A DNA stretch of 64,000 nucleotides from Promerops cafer (lineage: Eukaryota > Chordata > Aves > Passeriformes > Nectariniidae): NCBI GenBank assembly GCA_013398275.1, contig VZSE01001754.1, positions 1,443,140 to 1,507,139 of the forward strand, read 5' to 3'. Each line of letters opens with the position of its first letter. Within the stretch, counting starts at the first letter, position 1. The notes below the pieces were generated by a model, which saw only the letters and a list, made by a program, of their open reading frames with translations, had not been told where the DNA came from and did not search any database. This document shows, one piece after another, positions 51,840-63,280 of this stretch. A program made the position numbers and the translations under genes.

Positions 51840-52260
51840 GAGCTGAGGCAAGTTGTAATCAACATATGTCCTGTGTGAGCTGCGCGGCCGCGAATTAGCG
51901 GGACAAACCGCTCCTCGTTTCCAAAATACCCACCTGCTTGGGGGCCAGGCTGCAGCAAAGCCATCCACTACGTGGCTCCATCTGTCTGACAAACAGGCTG
52001 CACATTTGCTGAAAGCTGGATCATTTTGCCTCTATTTACTTCCTTTCTTTTCCCCCCTTTTCTCCCCCGCTCTTCTAATTGGGGCTGGTTTGAAAGGTGC
52101 AGACACCCACAAAAACAATGCAGCACAATGAGGCCACGGCTGACGTTCGTTAAACTGCTCCCAGCTGAAATCCGCTGAGGCTGAGCGGGCAGAAAGGAGA
52201 CAGACCTTGTCAGCCCAGCCTCCAGCCAGAGCGGGAAAATTTAAAAAAAAAATAGGCTAC
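51840..52260. promoter_or_regulatory. Candidate enhancer: CpG-rich core with SOX-like sites
   Basis: Seven CpG lie within about 40 bp around the NotI-type site at 51884-51891, and more follow to 52260. The block also has paired SOX-type cores (AACAATG and CACAATG near 52115-52130), CTAATTGG, and a CAGCTG E-box near 52165. It sits in otherwise CpG-poor DNA and shows no repeat. A short first exon or promoter cannot be excluded, but no TATA box, start codon context or splice donor stands out. Confidence 0.35.
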
Positions 52261-54839
52261 AAAACGGTGCAGAAAATCCGTTAGGGAAGCCTTGTGTTAC
52301 AGTTAGAGGAAGTAGCTGCAACCAGGATGCCAAGGGTGCTGTAGCACTTGGGTCCTGCTGGGAAAACCAGGGGAGAGAAAATGTCAGATGTTAAAAGTCC
52401 TGAGGACCAGATCTCCAGCACCACTCAGCAAAGGGGCAGCATCAGCTGAGACCAAAGTACCCTTGAGTCTGCCCCCAGGCCCTGCTGCAGGCTCTGTCAG
52501 CAGTTTTAAGGTATAGCCCCAACAATTAGATCAAGCACAGGCTTTGAGCACAGTCCCCAGAGCGTATAAGAAAATATTGAAAATTGTGTGCATTGGCATT
52601 GCAGTGTCTAAGCAGGCGCAACCAGGAAAGCACAGCCTCCTGGAGGAGGTCTTCCCTTGGCATCCACAGCCAAGAATCATCCTGACAGTCCTGTGGTCAG
52701 TACAATAAGCATATTTCTATCCCTGCTGCAAAAAAACAAATGATGGCCAGGAGGCTGAATTGGAAAGCACAGACTGCTGCATGGAGCTTCTCGGCCAGGA
52801 CATACTGTGGTCATGAATTTCCTTCATCTAATCACTTAACCTCATTAGGGAAATGACAGATTTCTCCACTAATCAGACCTTCCATTTCACTTACAAAGGA
52901 GAGACTAAAAAAGGGAACTAATTGCAATTCTGAAAGACGCTTTACTAAAAACTTTCAACAATCTACCAGGCAGTGAAGACACATTATTTTCCCAGTAGTC
53001 TGGACTATCTCTATAGTAATCTGTTGTGTTTTGAGATGGACTACTCACAAAATGCATTAAAATTAGACTGTAAAAGCTAATTTGCAAGCCTGTATTTGCA
53101 AGGATTATCACTGTTAGAAGCATCAACTTTCTGGTGAAAGAGTGAGACATGGAGAATGAGTCAGGTTTCAAACAAGGTTTTGACAAGTCAAAAAGGGTGT
53201 TTCTGGGGAAAGCACCTACTCTTTACAGATGATGGTGAGATTTTTCTTCATTCTTTGCCACCGCCTCAGTGGACTTCTCCCTAGCACAGCATAGCGAGGG
53301 TCTGAAAGATGCATCCAGTTAATATTTAGGATAGGAAGACTGTGGGAGAACAAGGTTCACTACACATCTGAAAGCGTTGATACACACAGCCAATATTGCT
53401 GCCAAGTCCAGTGAATTTTTCTGTGGGTTGCACTGCTCAAACCTGGCTTAATGTCTTTAGAAGTGGAACTCTTCCATTCTTCTTGTCTATGATTCACTCT
53501 TTTCTTTTCGCTTTGGAAATCCATATACTGACCTGCCCACCCAAGACAACCTTCTTTGCCCACAGACATCAATGAGCAGCTTTGCCCCAGCCCCCCATGA
53601 GCCCCCACTGCCTGTCTGCCCCTCCTGATTCTCCTTCTCCAAGCAATGCGATTTATCGTTCAAGAGCCCAACAATTTACATGCCAAATTGCAGTTCAAAG
53701 ATTGTAGGAGTGGATTTCAACACCTGAAACGGTGCTTGGCCTTCAGCCAGATGAATTGCCGATCCTCTTTTCCCAGCCTTTCTCCCAGCTCTGCCCAAAA
53801 GGAGGGTGCTGAATTCCCTGCATCCATGTGCCCAGTGCCCTGGGTGCACTGAGGGTAGAGCATCCCTGCCCTTGTCATCCACTGAACCATGATGGGGGTT
53901 TTGATGTCAGTGTTGGACACATGGAGGGCTTTCCAGGAGCAATTCTACAGGAGTGTGTGTTGTGCAACCACTCATGTGCAATGACAAAGGGAGAGGTGCT
54001 GGTGCAGCTCATCCACTCACAGTGGACAGCTCTGGAGAGATTTTGTTTTATGGCTTCAGTGGGGAGAGTTCCCAGGCACTGATGTGTATTTGCCAAGGGA
54101 GGAGAAACACAATGACTGACAGGGAGCCACAATGTAGGGAGGAGAGAAGGGGCCCAGCCCTTTGTACAAGGTCTGTGAGGCATCCTGACCCTGTTTCAGC
54201 CCAGCCCAAGGCCACCAGTCCCTGTCCCAATGATGCTGTAGGGTGCCAGACCACAGCTCCTCACCACGGACACTGCGGAGCCAGGACAGCCATGCAGGCT
54301 GATGTCCTGTCCCATCCAGCCCTGTGCCTGGGCTGCCCCACTCCCTGGCTGGGGTCACCCAGCCCTTGCTCCCCAACATTGATCTCCAAGCCTGAGACCC
54401 CATTTCATAGCCTGGCAGGGGGATGCAGCTGCCCCCATGCTGGAACCCCCACATACCCCGTGGGAGCTGAGCTCAGATGGCATGACCCACCCAGCTGTCT
54501 CCCAAACCTGGAGATTTCCACATCACTGCAGAACAAATCTGACACCAGTGCAATGAGGAGAGGTGGGCACACCACCCCAGGAACCCCAGCACACGGTCAG
54601 AGGGATTAAAACAGGGGTAACAAGGGACAGGCCAGCTCGCTGTGGCAGAGCCTGGATGTTTGCTGAAACATCACAATTTTTCACACCCCTGTGCCTAGTT
54701 TCAAACAAAACTTTTCTCATTGCATGGAAGAGATGAGGATGGGAGGGAGGAGCAGGGCCACAGGCAGGGGAGTCGCCCAAACTGCTTTACAAAAGCCAGT
54801 GCCCCCACCTTGGGAATTCAGCATTTCTTCCCTAAATAA
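52261..54839. other. Non-coding DNA, GC-rich toward the right
   Basis: From about 53860 to 54620 GC-rich sequence keeps a 218-codon plus-strand frame and a 132-codon minus-strand frame open at once. Neither has a domain, so neither is called. Confidence 0.45.
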
Positions 54840-55340
54840 CTGGAGTTTTGGGGGATGCCATGGGGCCGAAGGTAAACTCCCAGCAGGCAAATGGCAAAGC
54901 TCATCCCAAAGCCCCGCGGGCACACACAGCGGCCTGGCTAAGGAGCAGGCTCATGATGCAAAGCCCAGCTTCCAGCCTCAGCGTGGTCCAGCTGCCTTCC
55001 AGTGCCCCCGTCAATTTGCATAACTATGCACGGGAGGAGCGGGGCAGCCCCGCAGCCGAACAGCTGGCCATTGGCAAAATGGATTATATCAGCCTTTTGT
55101 CCCCATGCCTGGCTCACTCCGTTTGCATATTCAAGCTTTTTCCCCCACCCGAGCATCTCCTGTGCCGGGAACTCGAAGTGCTCCCGGCTCAGCCCCTCGC
55201 CAGCAATTCAGTTTGTTCAGGTATACAAATATCCTGGTGAGGAGAATAGAAACATCCATTGGGACAGAGCCCTCACCGTGAGGGAAGTTGGGAGTGTGGA
55301 AATGTGGTTAGATATTACCATTTGCAAGTGGATTTAGGAA
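54840..55340. promoter_or_regulatory. Candidate enhancer with octamer (POU) sites
   Basis: ATTTGCAT, a perfect octamer site, lies at 55014-55021. It overlaps the dyad TGCATA-AC-TATGCA (55017-55030), which suits a POU dimer. A second near-octamer, GTTTGCAT, follows at 55121-55128. Between them are a CAGCTG E-box (55061-55066), an ATTGGCAA half-site of NFI type and GGATTA. About 15 CpG are kept across the block. No repeat is present. The ORF overlapping it has no domain. Confidence 0.4.
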
Positions 55341-56786
55341 CAGGTGTAACTCTGAATACCAGAATCTGTGAAAACGCAGCACTACACAAATTAGGAAAAA
55401 AACATACATTTTGAAGTTGTTCTTTTCCCGTCTGAGAGTCACTGCTGCCATTCTGAACAGCTCTTGCTGTGCAAGATACAGGTGTCTTCAGGAGTTCAAG
55501 GTCTAGACAGCTTTGTGTATGCACAAATAAGATGAACAGTCCCAGTGCCTTCCTTCCTATGGGCTAAATTCTCATTCTTTTCCTCAAGAGCAATAGTTTT
55601 AGGAAACTTCTCCTGGCAAGAAGTCAAAGAGATTGGTGCCTAAAGACTATCCCAGCCATTCCCAGTAGCCCTGAGTAAGGCTGACTTAGAGAAACTCCTT
55701 CCTTTAGAATGAATGTGTGTTTCAGACCAAAAGTATGCTGGGTAGAACAACTTGCATTTGCTACAGTTCAAACATTGTGCCGCAACCCTTTTGGTTTAAG
55801 TTATCACTGCCTATATTGTTTTTTTTTCCTATTCAGATTTTGCTATTTCTGTTGAATTCTGTACATTTTCCCTCTTTGTTTCTATAACCATTTTCTCATC
55901 TGCCTAGACAGATTCCAATATAATCTTGAAATTTGAAAGCAGAACATCCACATCAGACAGGCAAGTCAGACACACTCACTCTGCCCCACATGATGGAGAG
56001 GAGCTCCCAGATCAACAACATTTTTATTACAAGATCCTGATTTTAGAGTTGTTTCCAATGACTTAAAGGTGTTCAGGCTGAAGTTCTTCCATGAGAGATA
56101 TTTGCTTGGATTAATTCCTTCCATTTGTTGAAAAAAAGCTAAACTGGTTCAACACCAAAACAAACCAACAACCATCTAGGTAAAAAGCCTTAGCATCTAC
56201 AGGGACTCACATTCCTGTGATCATCACAACACTCATATCACAAATCAGCATTTGTGATTCCTATAAAGTTTAATCCTATTTTGACCTTTCCTTTAAGGTG
56301 TAGAAACACAGAAGTTTGTAAACTCTTATTTGAGATTGGAAATGTCAGCATCTCAACTCTAAACATTTCACATGGGATGGGCACACACCTGCTGTCCCAG
56401 CTCTCTCTCACTGCCCAGGTAGCCCACACACCGCCCAAATCCATCCAACAAACCAGCTCTGGCCATAATTTTCCAAACTGAGGATAATGGGTGTAACTGA
56501 GCAGTACAGAGGACAAACAGAATGATGGGGATGGGGAGACATTAGGGATGCTTATGAGTCAGAGGGGAAAACCAGAACTAGATCATCTTGTAATAGCCAG
56601 ACTAAATTCCAGAGTATATCCTATGCTCCCTAGGCATGGACATTGCTTTCTTGGCAAGTAAAAAGCTATGAAGACATCTGCAAAACATGTATCTTATTTC
56701 CTCTCTGGTGGATCCATTCTCTCAGACAATAAATGCAGTAATCTTAGGCTATATGCTTGCATAGAGACTGACTCTGATGTGGGCCA
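55341..56786. other. Non-coding DNA, nothing recognised
   Basis: AT-rich to balanced sequence without coding signal. A CAAACCAACAACC-type low-complexity patch lies near 56150-56172. Confidence 0.5.
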
Positions 56787-57196
56787 CACAGAATGACACA
56801 GACTCATTTGGGTTGGAAAAAACCTCCAAAGTCATTGAGCCCAACCTTCTGACCAACCACCCCCTTGTCAACTGGACCACAGCACTGACTGCCAAGTTCA
56901 GTCATTTCTTGGACACCTCCAGGGACAGTGACTCCACCACCTCCCTGGGCAGTCTGTTCCAAGGCTTAACAACTCTTTTTGTGAAGAAATTTTTCCTGAT
57001 GTCTAAACTGAACCTCCCCCGGAGGAGCTTGAGGCTCTGTCCTCTCATCCTCTCACTGGTTGTCTGGGAGAAGAGGGTGGTCCCCACCTGGCTCCGACCT
57101 CCTTACAGAGAGTTGTAGTGACAAGGTCTCTTTTCAGCCTCTTTTTCTCCAGGTTTCTTCTCTCCAGGTCCCTCAGCTGCTCCTCGTAGGACTTAG
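56787..57196 (-). mobile_element. CR1 LINE 3' region
   Basis: Reverse-complement CR1. Starting at the 3' end it has 'catttgggttggaaaaaacctccaaagtcattgagcccaacc', then 'ctccaccacctccctgggcag', 'tgttccaaggcttaacaactc', 'aagaaatttttcctgatgtctaa' and 'tctgtcctctcatcctctcac'. It ends at 'ctcagctgctcctcgtaggactt'. About 410 bp survive. Minus-strand frames here translate the old 3' end and are not genes. Confidence 0.95.
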
Positions 57197-58443
57197 AAAG
57201 GTCATGACAATGTTGATGACCAAATCTGGACAATTAGCATATTTTCCTATCTTGTTTCAGTGGAGGATTTATATCACATAATGTTTTCAAAACTGTGCTA
57301 GAGGTAGATGAACATTGAAAAGTCCCTCAGAATTAGCAAACAGCAGAGTAAAGGCTGCCTACAGATTCACAGTTTGCTCTCATGCACCTTTCTGCATTAT
57401 GCAAGATTGTCCATTCATGTAACAACGTGCTCCACTTTCCATGGGAACACAGTGCACAGAAAGAGCTTTGGGAGAACAAAGCAGAGTCATGCAGCAAAAT
57501 CACAAGCAAGGGCTACAGCAGTGACCTTTCCCTTGCTGTATCCACCTCATCATGAGCTCTGACACTTCCAGAAACCTGTTCAGTGTCCCAAACCCTCACC
57601 TGATGCAGAGTGGCTGTAAGATGAAGCAAGGAAGAGCAAAAACAAAATTGAGCTGGGGCAGCTGAATATCATCCCAGCCCATACCTGAGTGCTCTGGGAG
57701 TACATCCTCACTCCAGGAGGAGTTCAGCCAAGTCTGTTTGGGAAAGTGGGACACAAGTTTTGAGTACTCTACAGAACAGCCCTCATGTCCAACTCACATC
57801 ACCGCTCACATCACACAAGCCTACCTGAATGAGGAGACCACAGCTCTTCGTCCAAACGGAGGCATCATGAAACATTTAAACTTATGCTTTGGGTTTTAAA
57901 GAGTTTAAGAAGTGAAATGCTGTTCTAAGGAAGTTTTAAACTTGTTTCCATTGAGTTCATGCCATACTTCCCTGGCTCAAAGCATATCACAGTGTAGATC
58001 ACAGAGTAGATCTCAAAGGCATTTTACAACAGCAAAAATCCATAAAAGCAGTACTGCTGATGGGTCCAAGAAGCTGCAGATAGTGAAAGCAGCCTCATTT
58101 CCTTCTAGTAAATAGCCAGCATTTCAGCATGCCATTGACTATTGTGATGACCAGATGGTGGTGGGAGCAGTAAGCTGGATGATGTTAACTACACACAAAC
58201 TCCAAAACAACTGATGTCCAAACTCACTTTGAAAACACACCTGAATGGGCTGCTCAGCATATGGCAGCAACACTTCACTGAAACTGCATTTTGTGTCCTT
58301 TAAACAACTAAAAAGCTACACCAAGGGGACCAAGGATGAGCAGCCACAGCAAGCAGGGCCCCAGATCCCAGCTATTTGATGCTTGTCCCTTTTAACGGTG
58401 ATGAAAAGCTGCAGAGATGTGGTGGAAGTGTCAGCCTGCAGCT
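57197..58443. other. Non-coding DNA, nothing recognised
   Basis: No gene, RNA gene or repeat that I can name. Confidence 0.5.
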
Positions 58444-58485
58444 CCTGGACCAGGTCCAGGTAGGGTGAGCATGTGTAACACATGC
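58444..58485. repeat. Two adjacent perfect 17-bp palindromes
   Basis: CCTGGACCAGGTCCAGG at 58444-58460 and GCATGTGTAACACATGC at 58469-58485 are each exact inverted repeats of 8-bp arms about a single central A. They are separated by 8 bp. Neither sits in a repeat I recognise. Possible readings are a pair of dimeric factor sites, a cruciform-prone site, or chance. Confidence 0.85.
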
Positions 58486-61400
58486 CACCAGCACAGCTGT
58501 GTCACCTCTGCTAATGACAGGACCTTGAAGGAAACATCCCAGGTGATCTGCTGAGCAGCACTGGATGATTCCTAAGGAAAGGATGAGCCCCGCTGTGAGA
58601 GCCCACTGTGCAAGCACACAGATCTAGACTCGGCTACTTTTAGAAACAAACAATGTGTCGTTTGCAAAATAAACACAGTGAACAGATTGAGAAAAATTAT
58701 TCTGGCATCTGCCGACCTCCACTGAGGGCTTTCCAACAAACCTGTGGGTTTTCAGAGGAACTGCAGAGACCATCTTTGCACCAACAGGTAAGCAGCAACT
58801 TCATCCGTGATTTGAAAGCAAAGCTAAATTCACTAGGCACCACCCCTCAGAATGAACCTGCATACACAAAAATACATATTTTTGTTTTTCTGAGAGATGA
58901 TTTAGCCCAACATTACACCACAGAGGCCTATATTCTAACCATGTCAGGTCTGAGCAGGATCCATAGATCCCAGCTGAACCATGCATGGGAGCTCCTTCCT
59001 TTCTGCTCCAGAGTGCCCTCCTTGCCACCTTATTTACAGCTTCTCTTCCTCCAGCAGTTATTTACCTTGAAACATCAAAGCTTGCTTGGAGATGCAAGCT
59101 GCACAGATCCAGGGGAAAATGGGACAGGATCCAGTGGAAAAGGACCATGGGAAGTGAGCCAGCCATGTTCCCTGCCCCAAAGCAAGCTGTAACACAGCTA
59201 TTGCTGCTGACAGATGCTTGCTCTTAAGAGATCTCCATGAGTGGAATGGCTACTACTGGCTCTCCACACACTTGTTCAGTGACTCCCTACCCTTTTTTTT
59301 TATATTTAGCCTTAGAAGAAACTACCACTCAGCTACAATTTAAGCCCCATCTACCATATGATTTCAAGTTCAGTCCTTCTACTGCATCCTCACAAGTGCC
59401 TTTTCCCACATTTTCAAGGTATCAGTCACGCCACTCTCCACTGCCATTTCCTGCCCTATGTGCAGTGTCTCAAGTTGCACCTCTAAAGCACAGGATTATC
59501 TTGAATCTCACCAAATGCACAACCATTTGTGAACCCCAGCCTGAAGCTTTTCTACCACCAGCTTTAACTGAAACAGTGCTTACAAGCTGTCACAACTCTG
59601 AATTTGTGCAGTTGTTTTACCCTACCTAAATTTAGTGCCTTGCTAAAAAGGATCTTGTCTTTCCCCACCACCTCCTCCCTGCTGCAACCACTTCTACAAG
59701 TCACCAAGATTATTTTGAATTCTAATGCTATCTTATCTTTCACATCTGTCCAGTTTCCTGTTGACTATAGATTTAACGTGCATACTACTTTGTTATCCAC
59801 GTTGCTATAAAAATGAAAGATAAGTGACCTAGAGCAACTCCCTCAGCCCCATGCAACACGGCCTTCCGTTCTGACACTGGGAGCAAGATGGAAGGAAACC
59901 ACTCCCAGAGCAGAGCTGCTTACAGCCCACTCAGCTGCTTCCAAGCACAGTTCAGTCTCTGAAACCACACTTTCCCTTCTTGCAAACCATCCTCTGCTTG
60001 CTCAACAGCCACTACACCATCCTATAAGCAAGTCCCAAGATGCCATGTTCATCATCTGTGATTTTGTTTTAGAGCAGGATTTCAGATCTCATGGGGCGGA
60101 AGAAAAGTCCAAGCCTGCCCCATCTGAAGGAAGTCTCAACCAACAATTCCTTTTGCGGTTGGTTCTCATGGGGGATTACATTGGAATCTGCAGACAAAGT
60201 GCACAAATTCCTTCCAGCAGATTTCTTCATTTGCCAGTGTCACTGCACAGCTGTTCAACTGCTTATTTTCCTGTCACCGACTAACACAAGCCTAAACTAG
60301 ATAATTACTACTTCCTCCTGTCATGAAATTCATTCTTCAGTATCCAAACCCACTCCTTTCTGTTTGTTTCCATGAAAGGGCTATTTAGAGTTTTAACAGC
60401 GAGTCCTGTGTTACCATGAGCAAATGTATCTGTAACTTCCCTTGGGAAACCCCTTCTTACTCTAAGGATGTGGGCAGGAATGTAGCTTTGTGTTGACTGA
60501 AAACAGCACACCTACAAAAGCAATTCATCAACACCACAGGCAGGCTGTATTTCAAAGCTAGAACAAATATTATCTGGTTGTCTACCTTTGCTTTATCACA
60601 ATCTTACTGATAGCTTCAACGCTTATTTTTTCATTGACAACGCACATCTTAACCTCCCTTTTATTTGTGTCCTCTGAGGCATTTTCTTCTTTTACTTCTT
60701 CCAGAAGCTTGTCTTCCTTGGGGGAGGAAGAGCTAAATGGATTGCCACATTAGCTTTCTCATTCCATGCCATTACACTTTTAACTAGTGCTTTCCAATAG
60801 GTAAATTAGCTTTTAAGTGATCCCAGTTGTACCATTGGCCTTTGCTACAATCCTGCATTAAATCTGATTCACTTTTACTTACCTCTATTGCTCAATTAAG
60901 AGTACACAGAGAGGAAAAGCAGTTCTGCAGCCAGCAACTGCAGTCCAGGAGGGAGCTGGGTTGCTCCAGTACCCACAGTGTCTCATCACCACACTGCAGC
61001 ACATTTCCCATGTACCCATGAGGGGAACTGGCTGTACCTCACTCACTTTCTGGAGGAAGCACCAAGAATAGTAGTCCTCCACCACATAAGATTATTCCAA
61101 ATGGCTGTTATATGCCAGCACCCATCTGCTCTGTGCTGCCCCACAGCAAGCATCTGTAGGGTGAGACATTCCCAGCAGGAGCTTCTGAAGGAACTCAAGT
61201 CTTTGCTCCAACAGCAACTCCTTTATTTACTCATCTAGAAAAAGGAGAATGATCTTCATCAACAGCGAGCAGCTTCACTGCTCCCACACAATATGCAGTA
61301 ACACAGCAAGAACGTGGCAAGTCTCTGCAGTGTTCTTGCACCTTACTACACACACGTGCCAGTATCAATAGCACAGATCATTGCCACTTGCAGTGGGAGC

Positions 61401-62054
61401 CGTAAAAGGAAGAAAAAAGTTTAGAGCATCTTACTGAATACCCTTTTAAAATTTTGTTTAGATTCTGAGTTATGTGCACTTGTTCAGTAATTAAGGGCCA
61501 ATCCCTTTATGACCAAAGGCTGACCCTAACCACACGGCTGGATCCTGTATCATACCTTGCCACAGCCTTTGGCACATCCCTCAAGATATTTTTTTCATAT
61601 TTTAATCATATTCCATTAGCTGACTGGTTACTGTATTTCAGTTTTATGGCACAAGTTCCAGTAGGAATTGGCTCATTTAAGCACACTAACATGATGGACT
61701 CAAATGCCATTATCTAAGTTTCCTTTTCCTATCCCATTTAACACCATTTTGAGATTAATTTCCCCCTTGGTGAGGAAGTCCCTTATTGCAGCTAAACTAA
61801 AAAAAATAAATGTGTTGCAATAGTCTGCAATGAGTGCAGTATGACATTTGAGATGATTCCAGTGTATGTAATCATTGAGACGCTTTTGGGATCCAGCATG
61901 TGTTATTTCACAGCTCTCCAGACAAACCTGATGTCACTTTTGTTTCAAATGACCAGAAGTCTGCCCTTCCCCTCCACCAAATTCCATGCATAAGTACCAC
62001 ATTACAGAATCTACCACATTTTTCACCAGTAAAATCCATGAACAGACACAAGTG
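58486..62054. other. Intergenic DNA just downstream of the minus-strand gene
   Basis: A strong splice-donor-like CAG|GTAAGC occurs after 58787 on the plus strand, within a 179-codon frame that has no known domain. Without a matching acceptor or expression data it is not called. The rest is AT-rich with no repeat that I can name. Confidence 0.45.
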
Positions 62055-62925
62055 CAAAGCAAAATGTCATTTTATTTAATTCAAGGACTATTTTCCTTCT
62101 AGTATTGCTGAAGGGATCACCTCCTGGGGAATTGATCATTACAAAGTCCCTGTCTAAAAGTTCAAGTGCTCTTGTTGTACATTCTTTTGAAACACAGAAA
62201 ACATAATGACCAAGTAGGTGGGCAGCTAGTTGCAGTTTTAGCCCACCTAAATTAGCATTGCTTCAGGCTAGAAAACAATTCAAGTAGTAAAATAATGAAA
62301 AATGTTAACCTTTTAAGGTCACTACCATATTTTGATCAAAAAGTCCTGAATGTATGAAAAGAACATTTGTACATGTTATGAAGTTGTTTTTTAACCAGAC
62401 ACTGTCAAAGATGGCAGTTAAGTATTTTGGACCAGTTGCCAACCAGATATTTAAGAGTTCTATCTGAAGGTTTATTACCAATTTCATTATGCAATTCACT
62501 TTTCACATTAAGCTCTTTAACAAAAGCAACATAGACCCGCACCAGAATCACTGTAGACAGATTTAGTTTTATAGAATGCCCTTCTGAAAATTCGTTTCAA
62601 AATAGAGATGCTTTTTTCTCCAGAACTGTAAAAGCCATAAAAATGCAAAATATTTGTTAGGAAATTTTTAATCAAAATTATTCCTTAATGTTCAAAATAA
62701 CATTTAACCTCCTACTTTTGTTGTTGTTGTTGTCATCCACATATTGACCAGTAGACTAAACAGGTAACAATGGTTCACGTTTTTCCCCCACCTGAAACAT
62801 TTTTTCTAACACAAGCCCAAAGATAGGCAATACAGAGATTCAGGGACATGGATTATGCATGGCAAAGGTAATCCTCTATCACTTTAATTTAGAACAATTC
62901 TGATTCTAGCACACAACTTGGAGTC
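62055..62925 (-). other. 3' UTR of the minus-strand gene
   Basis: AT-rich sequence between the stop codon at 62926-62928 and the predicted cleavage site near 62055, about 870 nt. It holds a CAA-type triplet tract (on the plus strand TTG repeats, 62716-62733) and an alternative AATAAA (complement of 62471-62476). Use of that upstream signal would give a UTR of about 470 nt. The downstream limit rests on the poly(A) signal and the GU-rich element, not on transcript data. Confidence 0.65.
62071..62076 (-). terminator. Poly(A) signal AATAAA
   Basis: The minus strand reads AATAAA here. Downstream (lower coordinates) it has a CA-containing cleavage zone around 62052-62060 and a GU-rich stretch TTGTGTCTGTT near 62040-62052. 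Hexamer, spacing and GU element together form a complete vertebrate polyadenylation site for the gene to the right. Confidence 0.7.
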
Positions 62926-63249
62926 TCAGTTGTTTTCGATCTGCTCTAGGTCCAAGTCCCCACAGTCTAGAGGGAAGATTCCTTCTTCAGTGCTCTCACA
63001 ATCACTCGTGTCCTCGTCGCTTTCACACACTGCCTCTGCTTTCTTATAATCCCTTGTTTTGAAGCTACGTTGGCATGACCCGTGGTGCCTCCCTTCATCC
63101 AGCTGCTCTTTCATCGGGCTGGAGCCAGGGGTGATGATGTTCATAAGATCATTTGAGTCACATGGGGATGACACAATTGTCTTCATTTGTGTGTCATCAT
63201 CATCATCTTCATAGTCAAGGGAGCAAAGACTTTTGGAATTTTTTAAAGT
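62926..63249 (-). CDS. Terminal coding exon of an unidentified gene (acidic C-terminus, possibly NCKAP5-like)
   Basis: The exon encodes the last 107 residues of a larger protein and begins in phase 0, right after a TTGCAG acceptor. Seen directly: an early Asp run (YEDDDDDTQ, from a GAT repeat), a Ser/Pro patch (TPGSSP), a short basic patch (FKTRDYKK), then a strongly acidic Ser/Thr tail with casein-kinase-2-type sites (ESDEDTSDCES). It ends in ...DLDLEQIENN. There is no membrane segment, signal peptide, zinc-binding pattern or catalytic motif. Frame integrity, the acceptor, the UTR and the poly(A) site all agree, so I am confident it is a real exon. I do not recognise it securely. The C-terminus of Nck-associated protein 5 (NCKAP5), a large scaffold-like protein, is a guess from general impression and needs a search. 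The upstream exons lie beyond the window. Confidence 0.8.
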   Translation of the reverse strand, partial: TLKNSKSLCSLDYEDDDDDTQMKTIVSSPCDSNDLMNIITPGSSPMKEQLDEGRHHGSCQRSFKTRDYKKAEAVCESDEDTSDCESTEEGIFPLDCGDLDLEQIENN

Positions 63250-63280
63250 CTGCAATAAAAAGAATAAAAAGAGAAACCAT
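63250..63280 (-). other. Splice acceptor for the terminal exon
   Basis: On the minus strand a long pyrimidine tract (TTTCTCTTTTTATTC...) runs into TTTTTATTGCAG, with cleavage after the G at 63250. A branch-point-like GGTTAAT lies upstream near 63288-63294. The match to the vertebrate consensus is strong and fixes the phase-0 start of the exon. Confidence 0.85.

Noticed and set aside
53953..54609. 218-codon plus-strand frame
   Set aside because: GC-rich sequence with few stops in any frame. Overlapping minus-strand frames are open too, and there is no domain or splice context.
58372..58617. Minus-strand 81-codon frame with a signal-peptide-like start
   Set aside because: The hydrophobic start is suggestive, but the rest has no family resemblance and the frame spans the paired palindromes. 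Without transcript support it is probably chance.
58653..59192. 179-codon plus-strand frame containing a strong donor-like CAG|GTAAGC
   Set aside because: No domain and no paired acceptor identified. An isolated donor consensus is common by chance.
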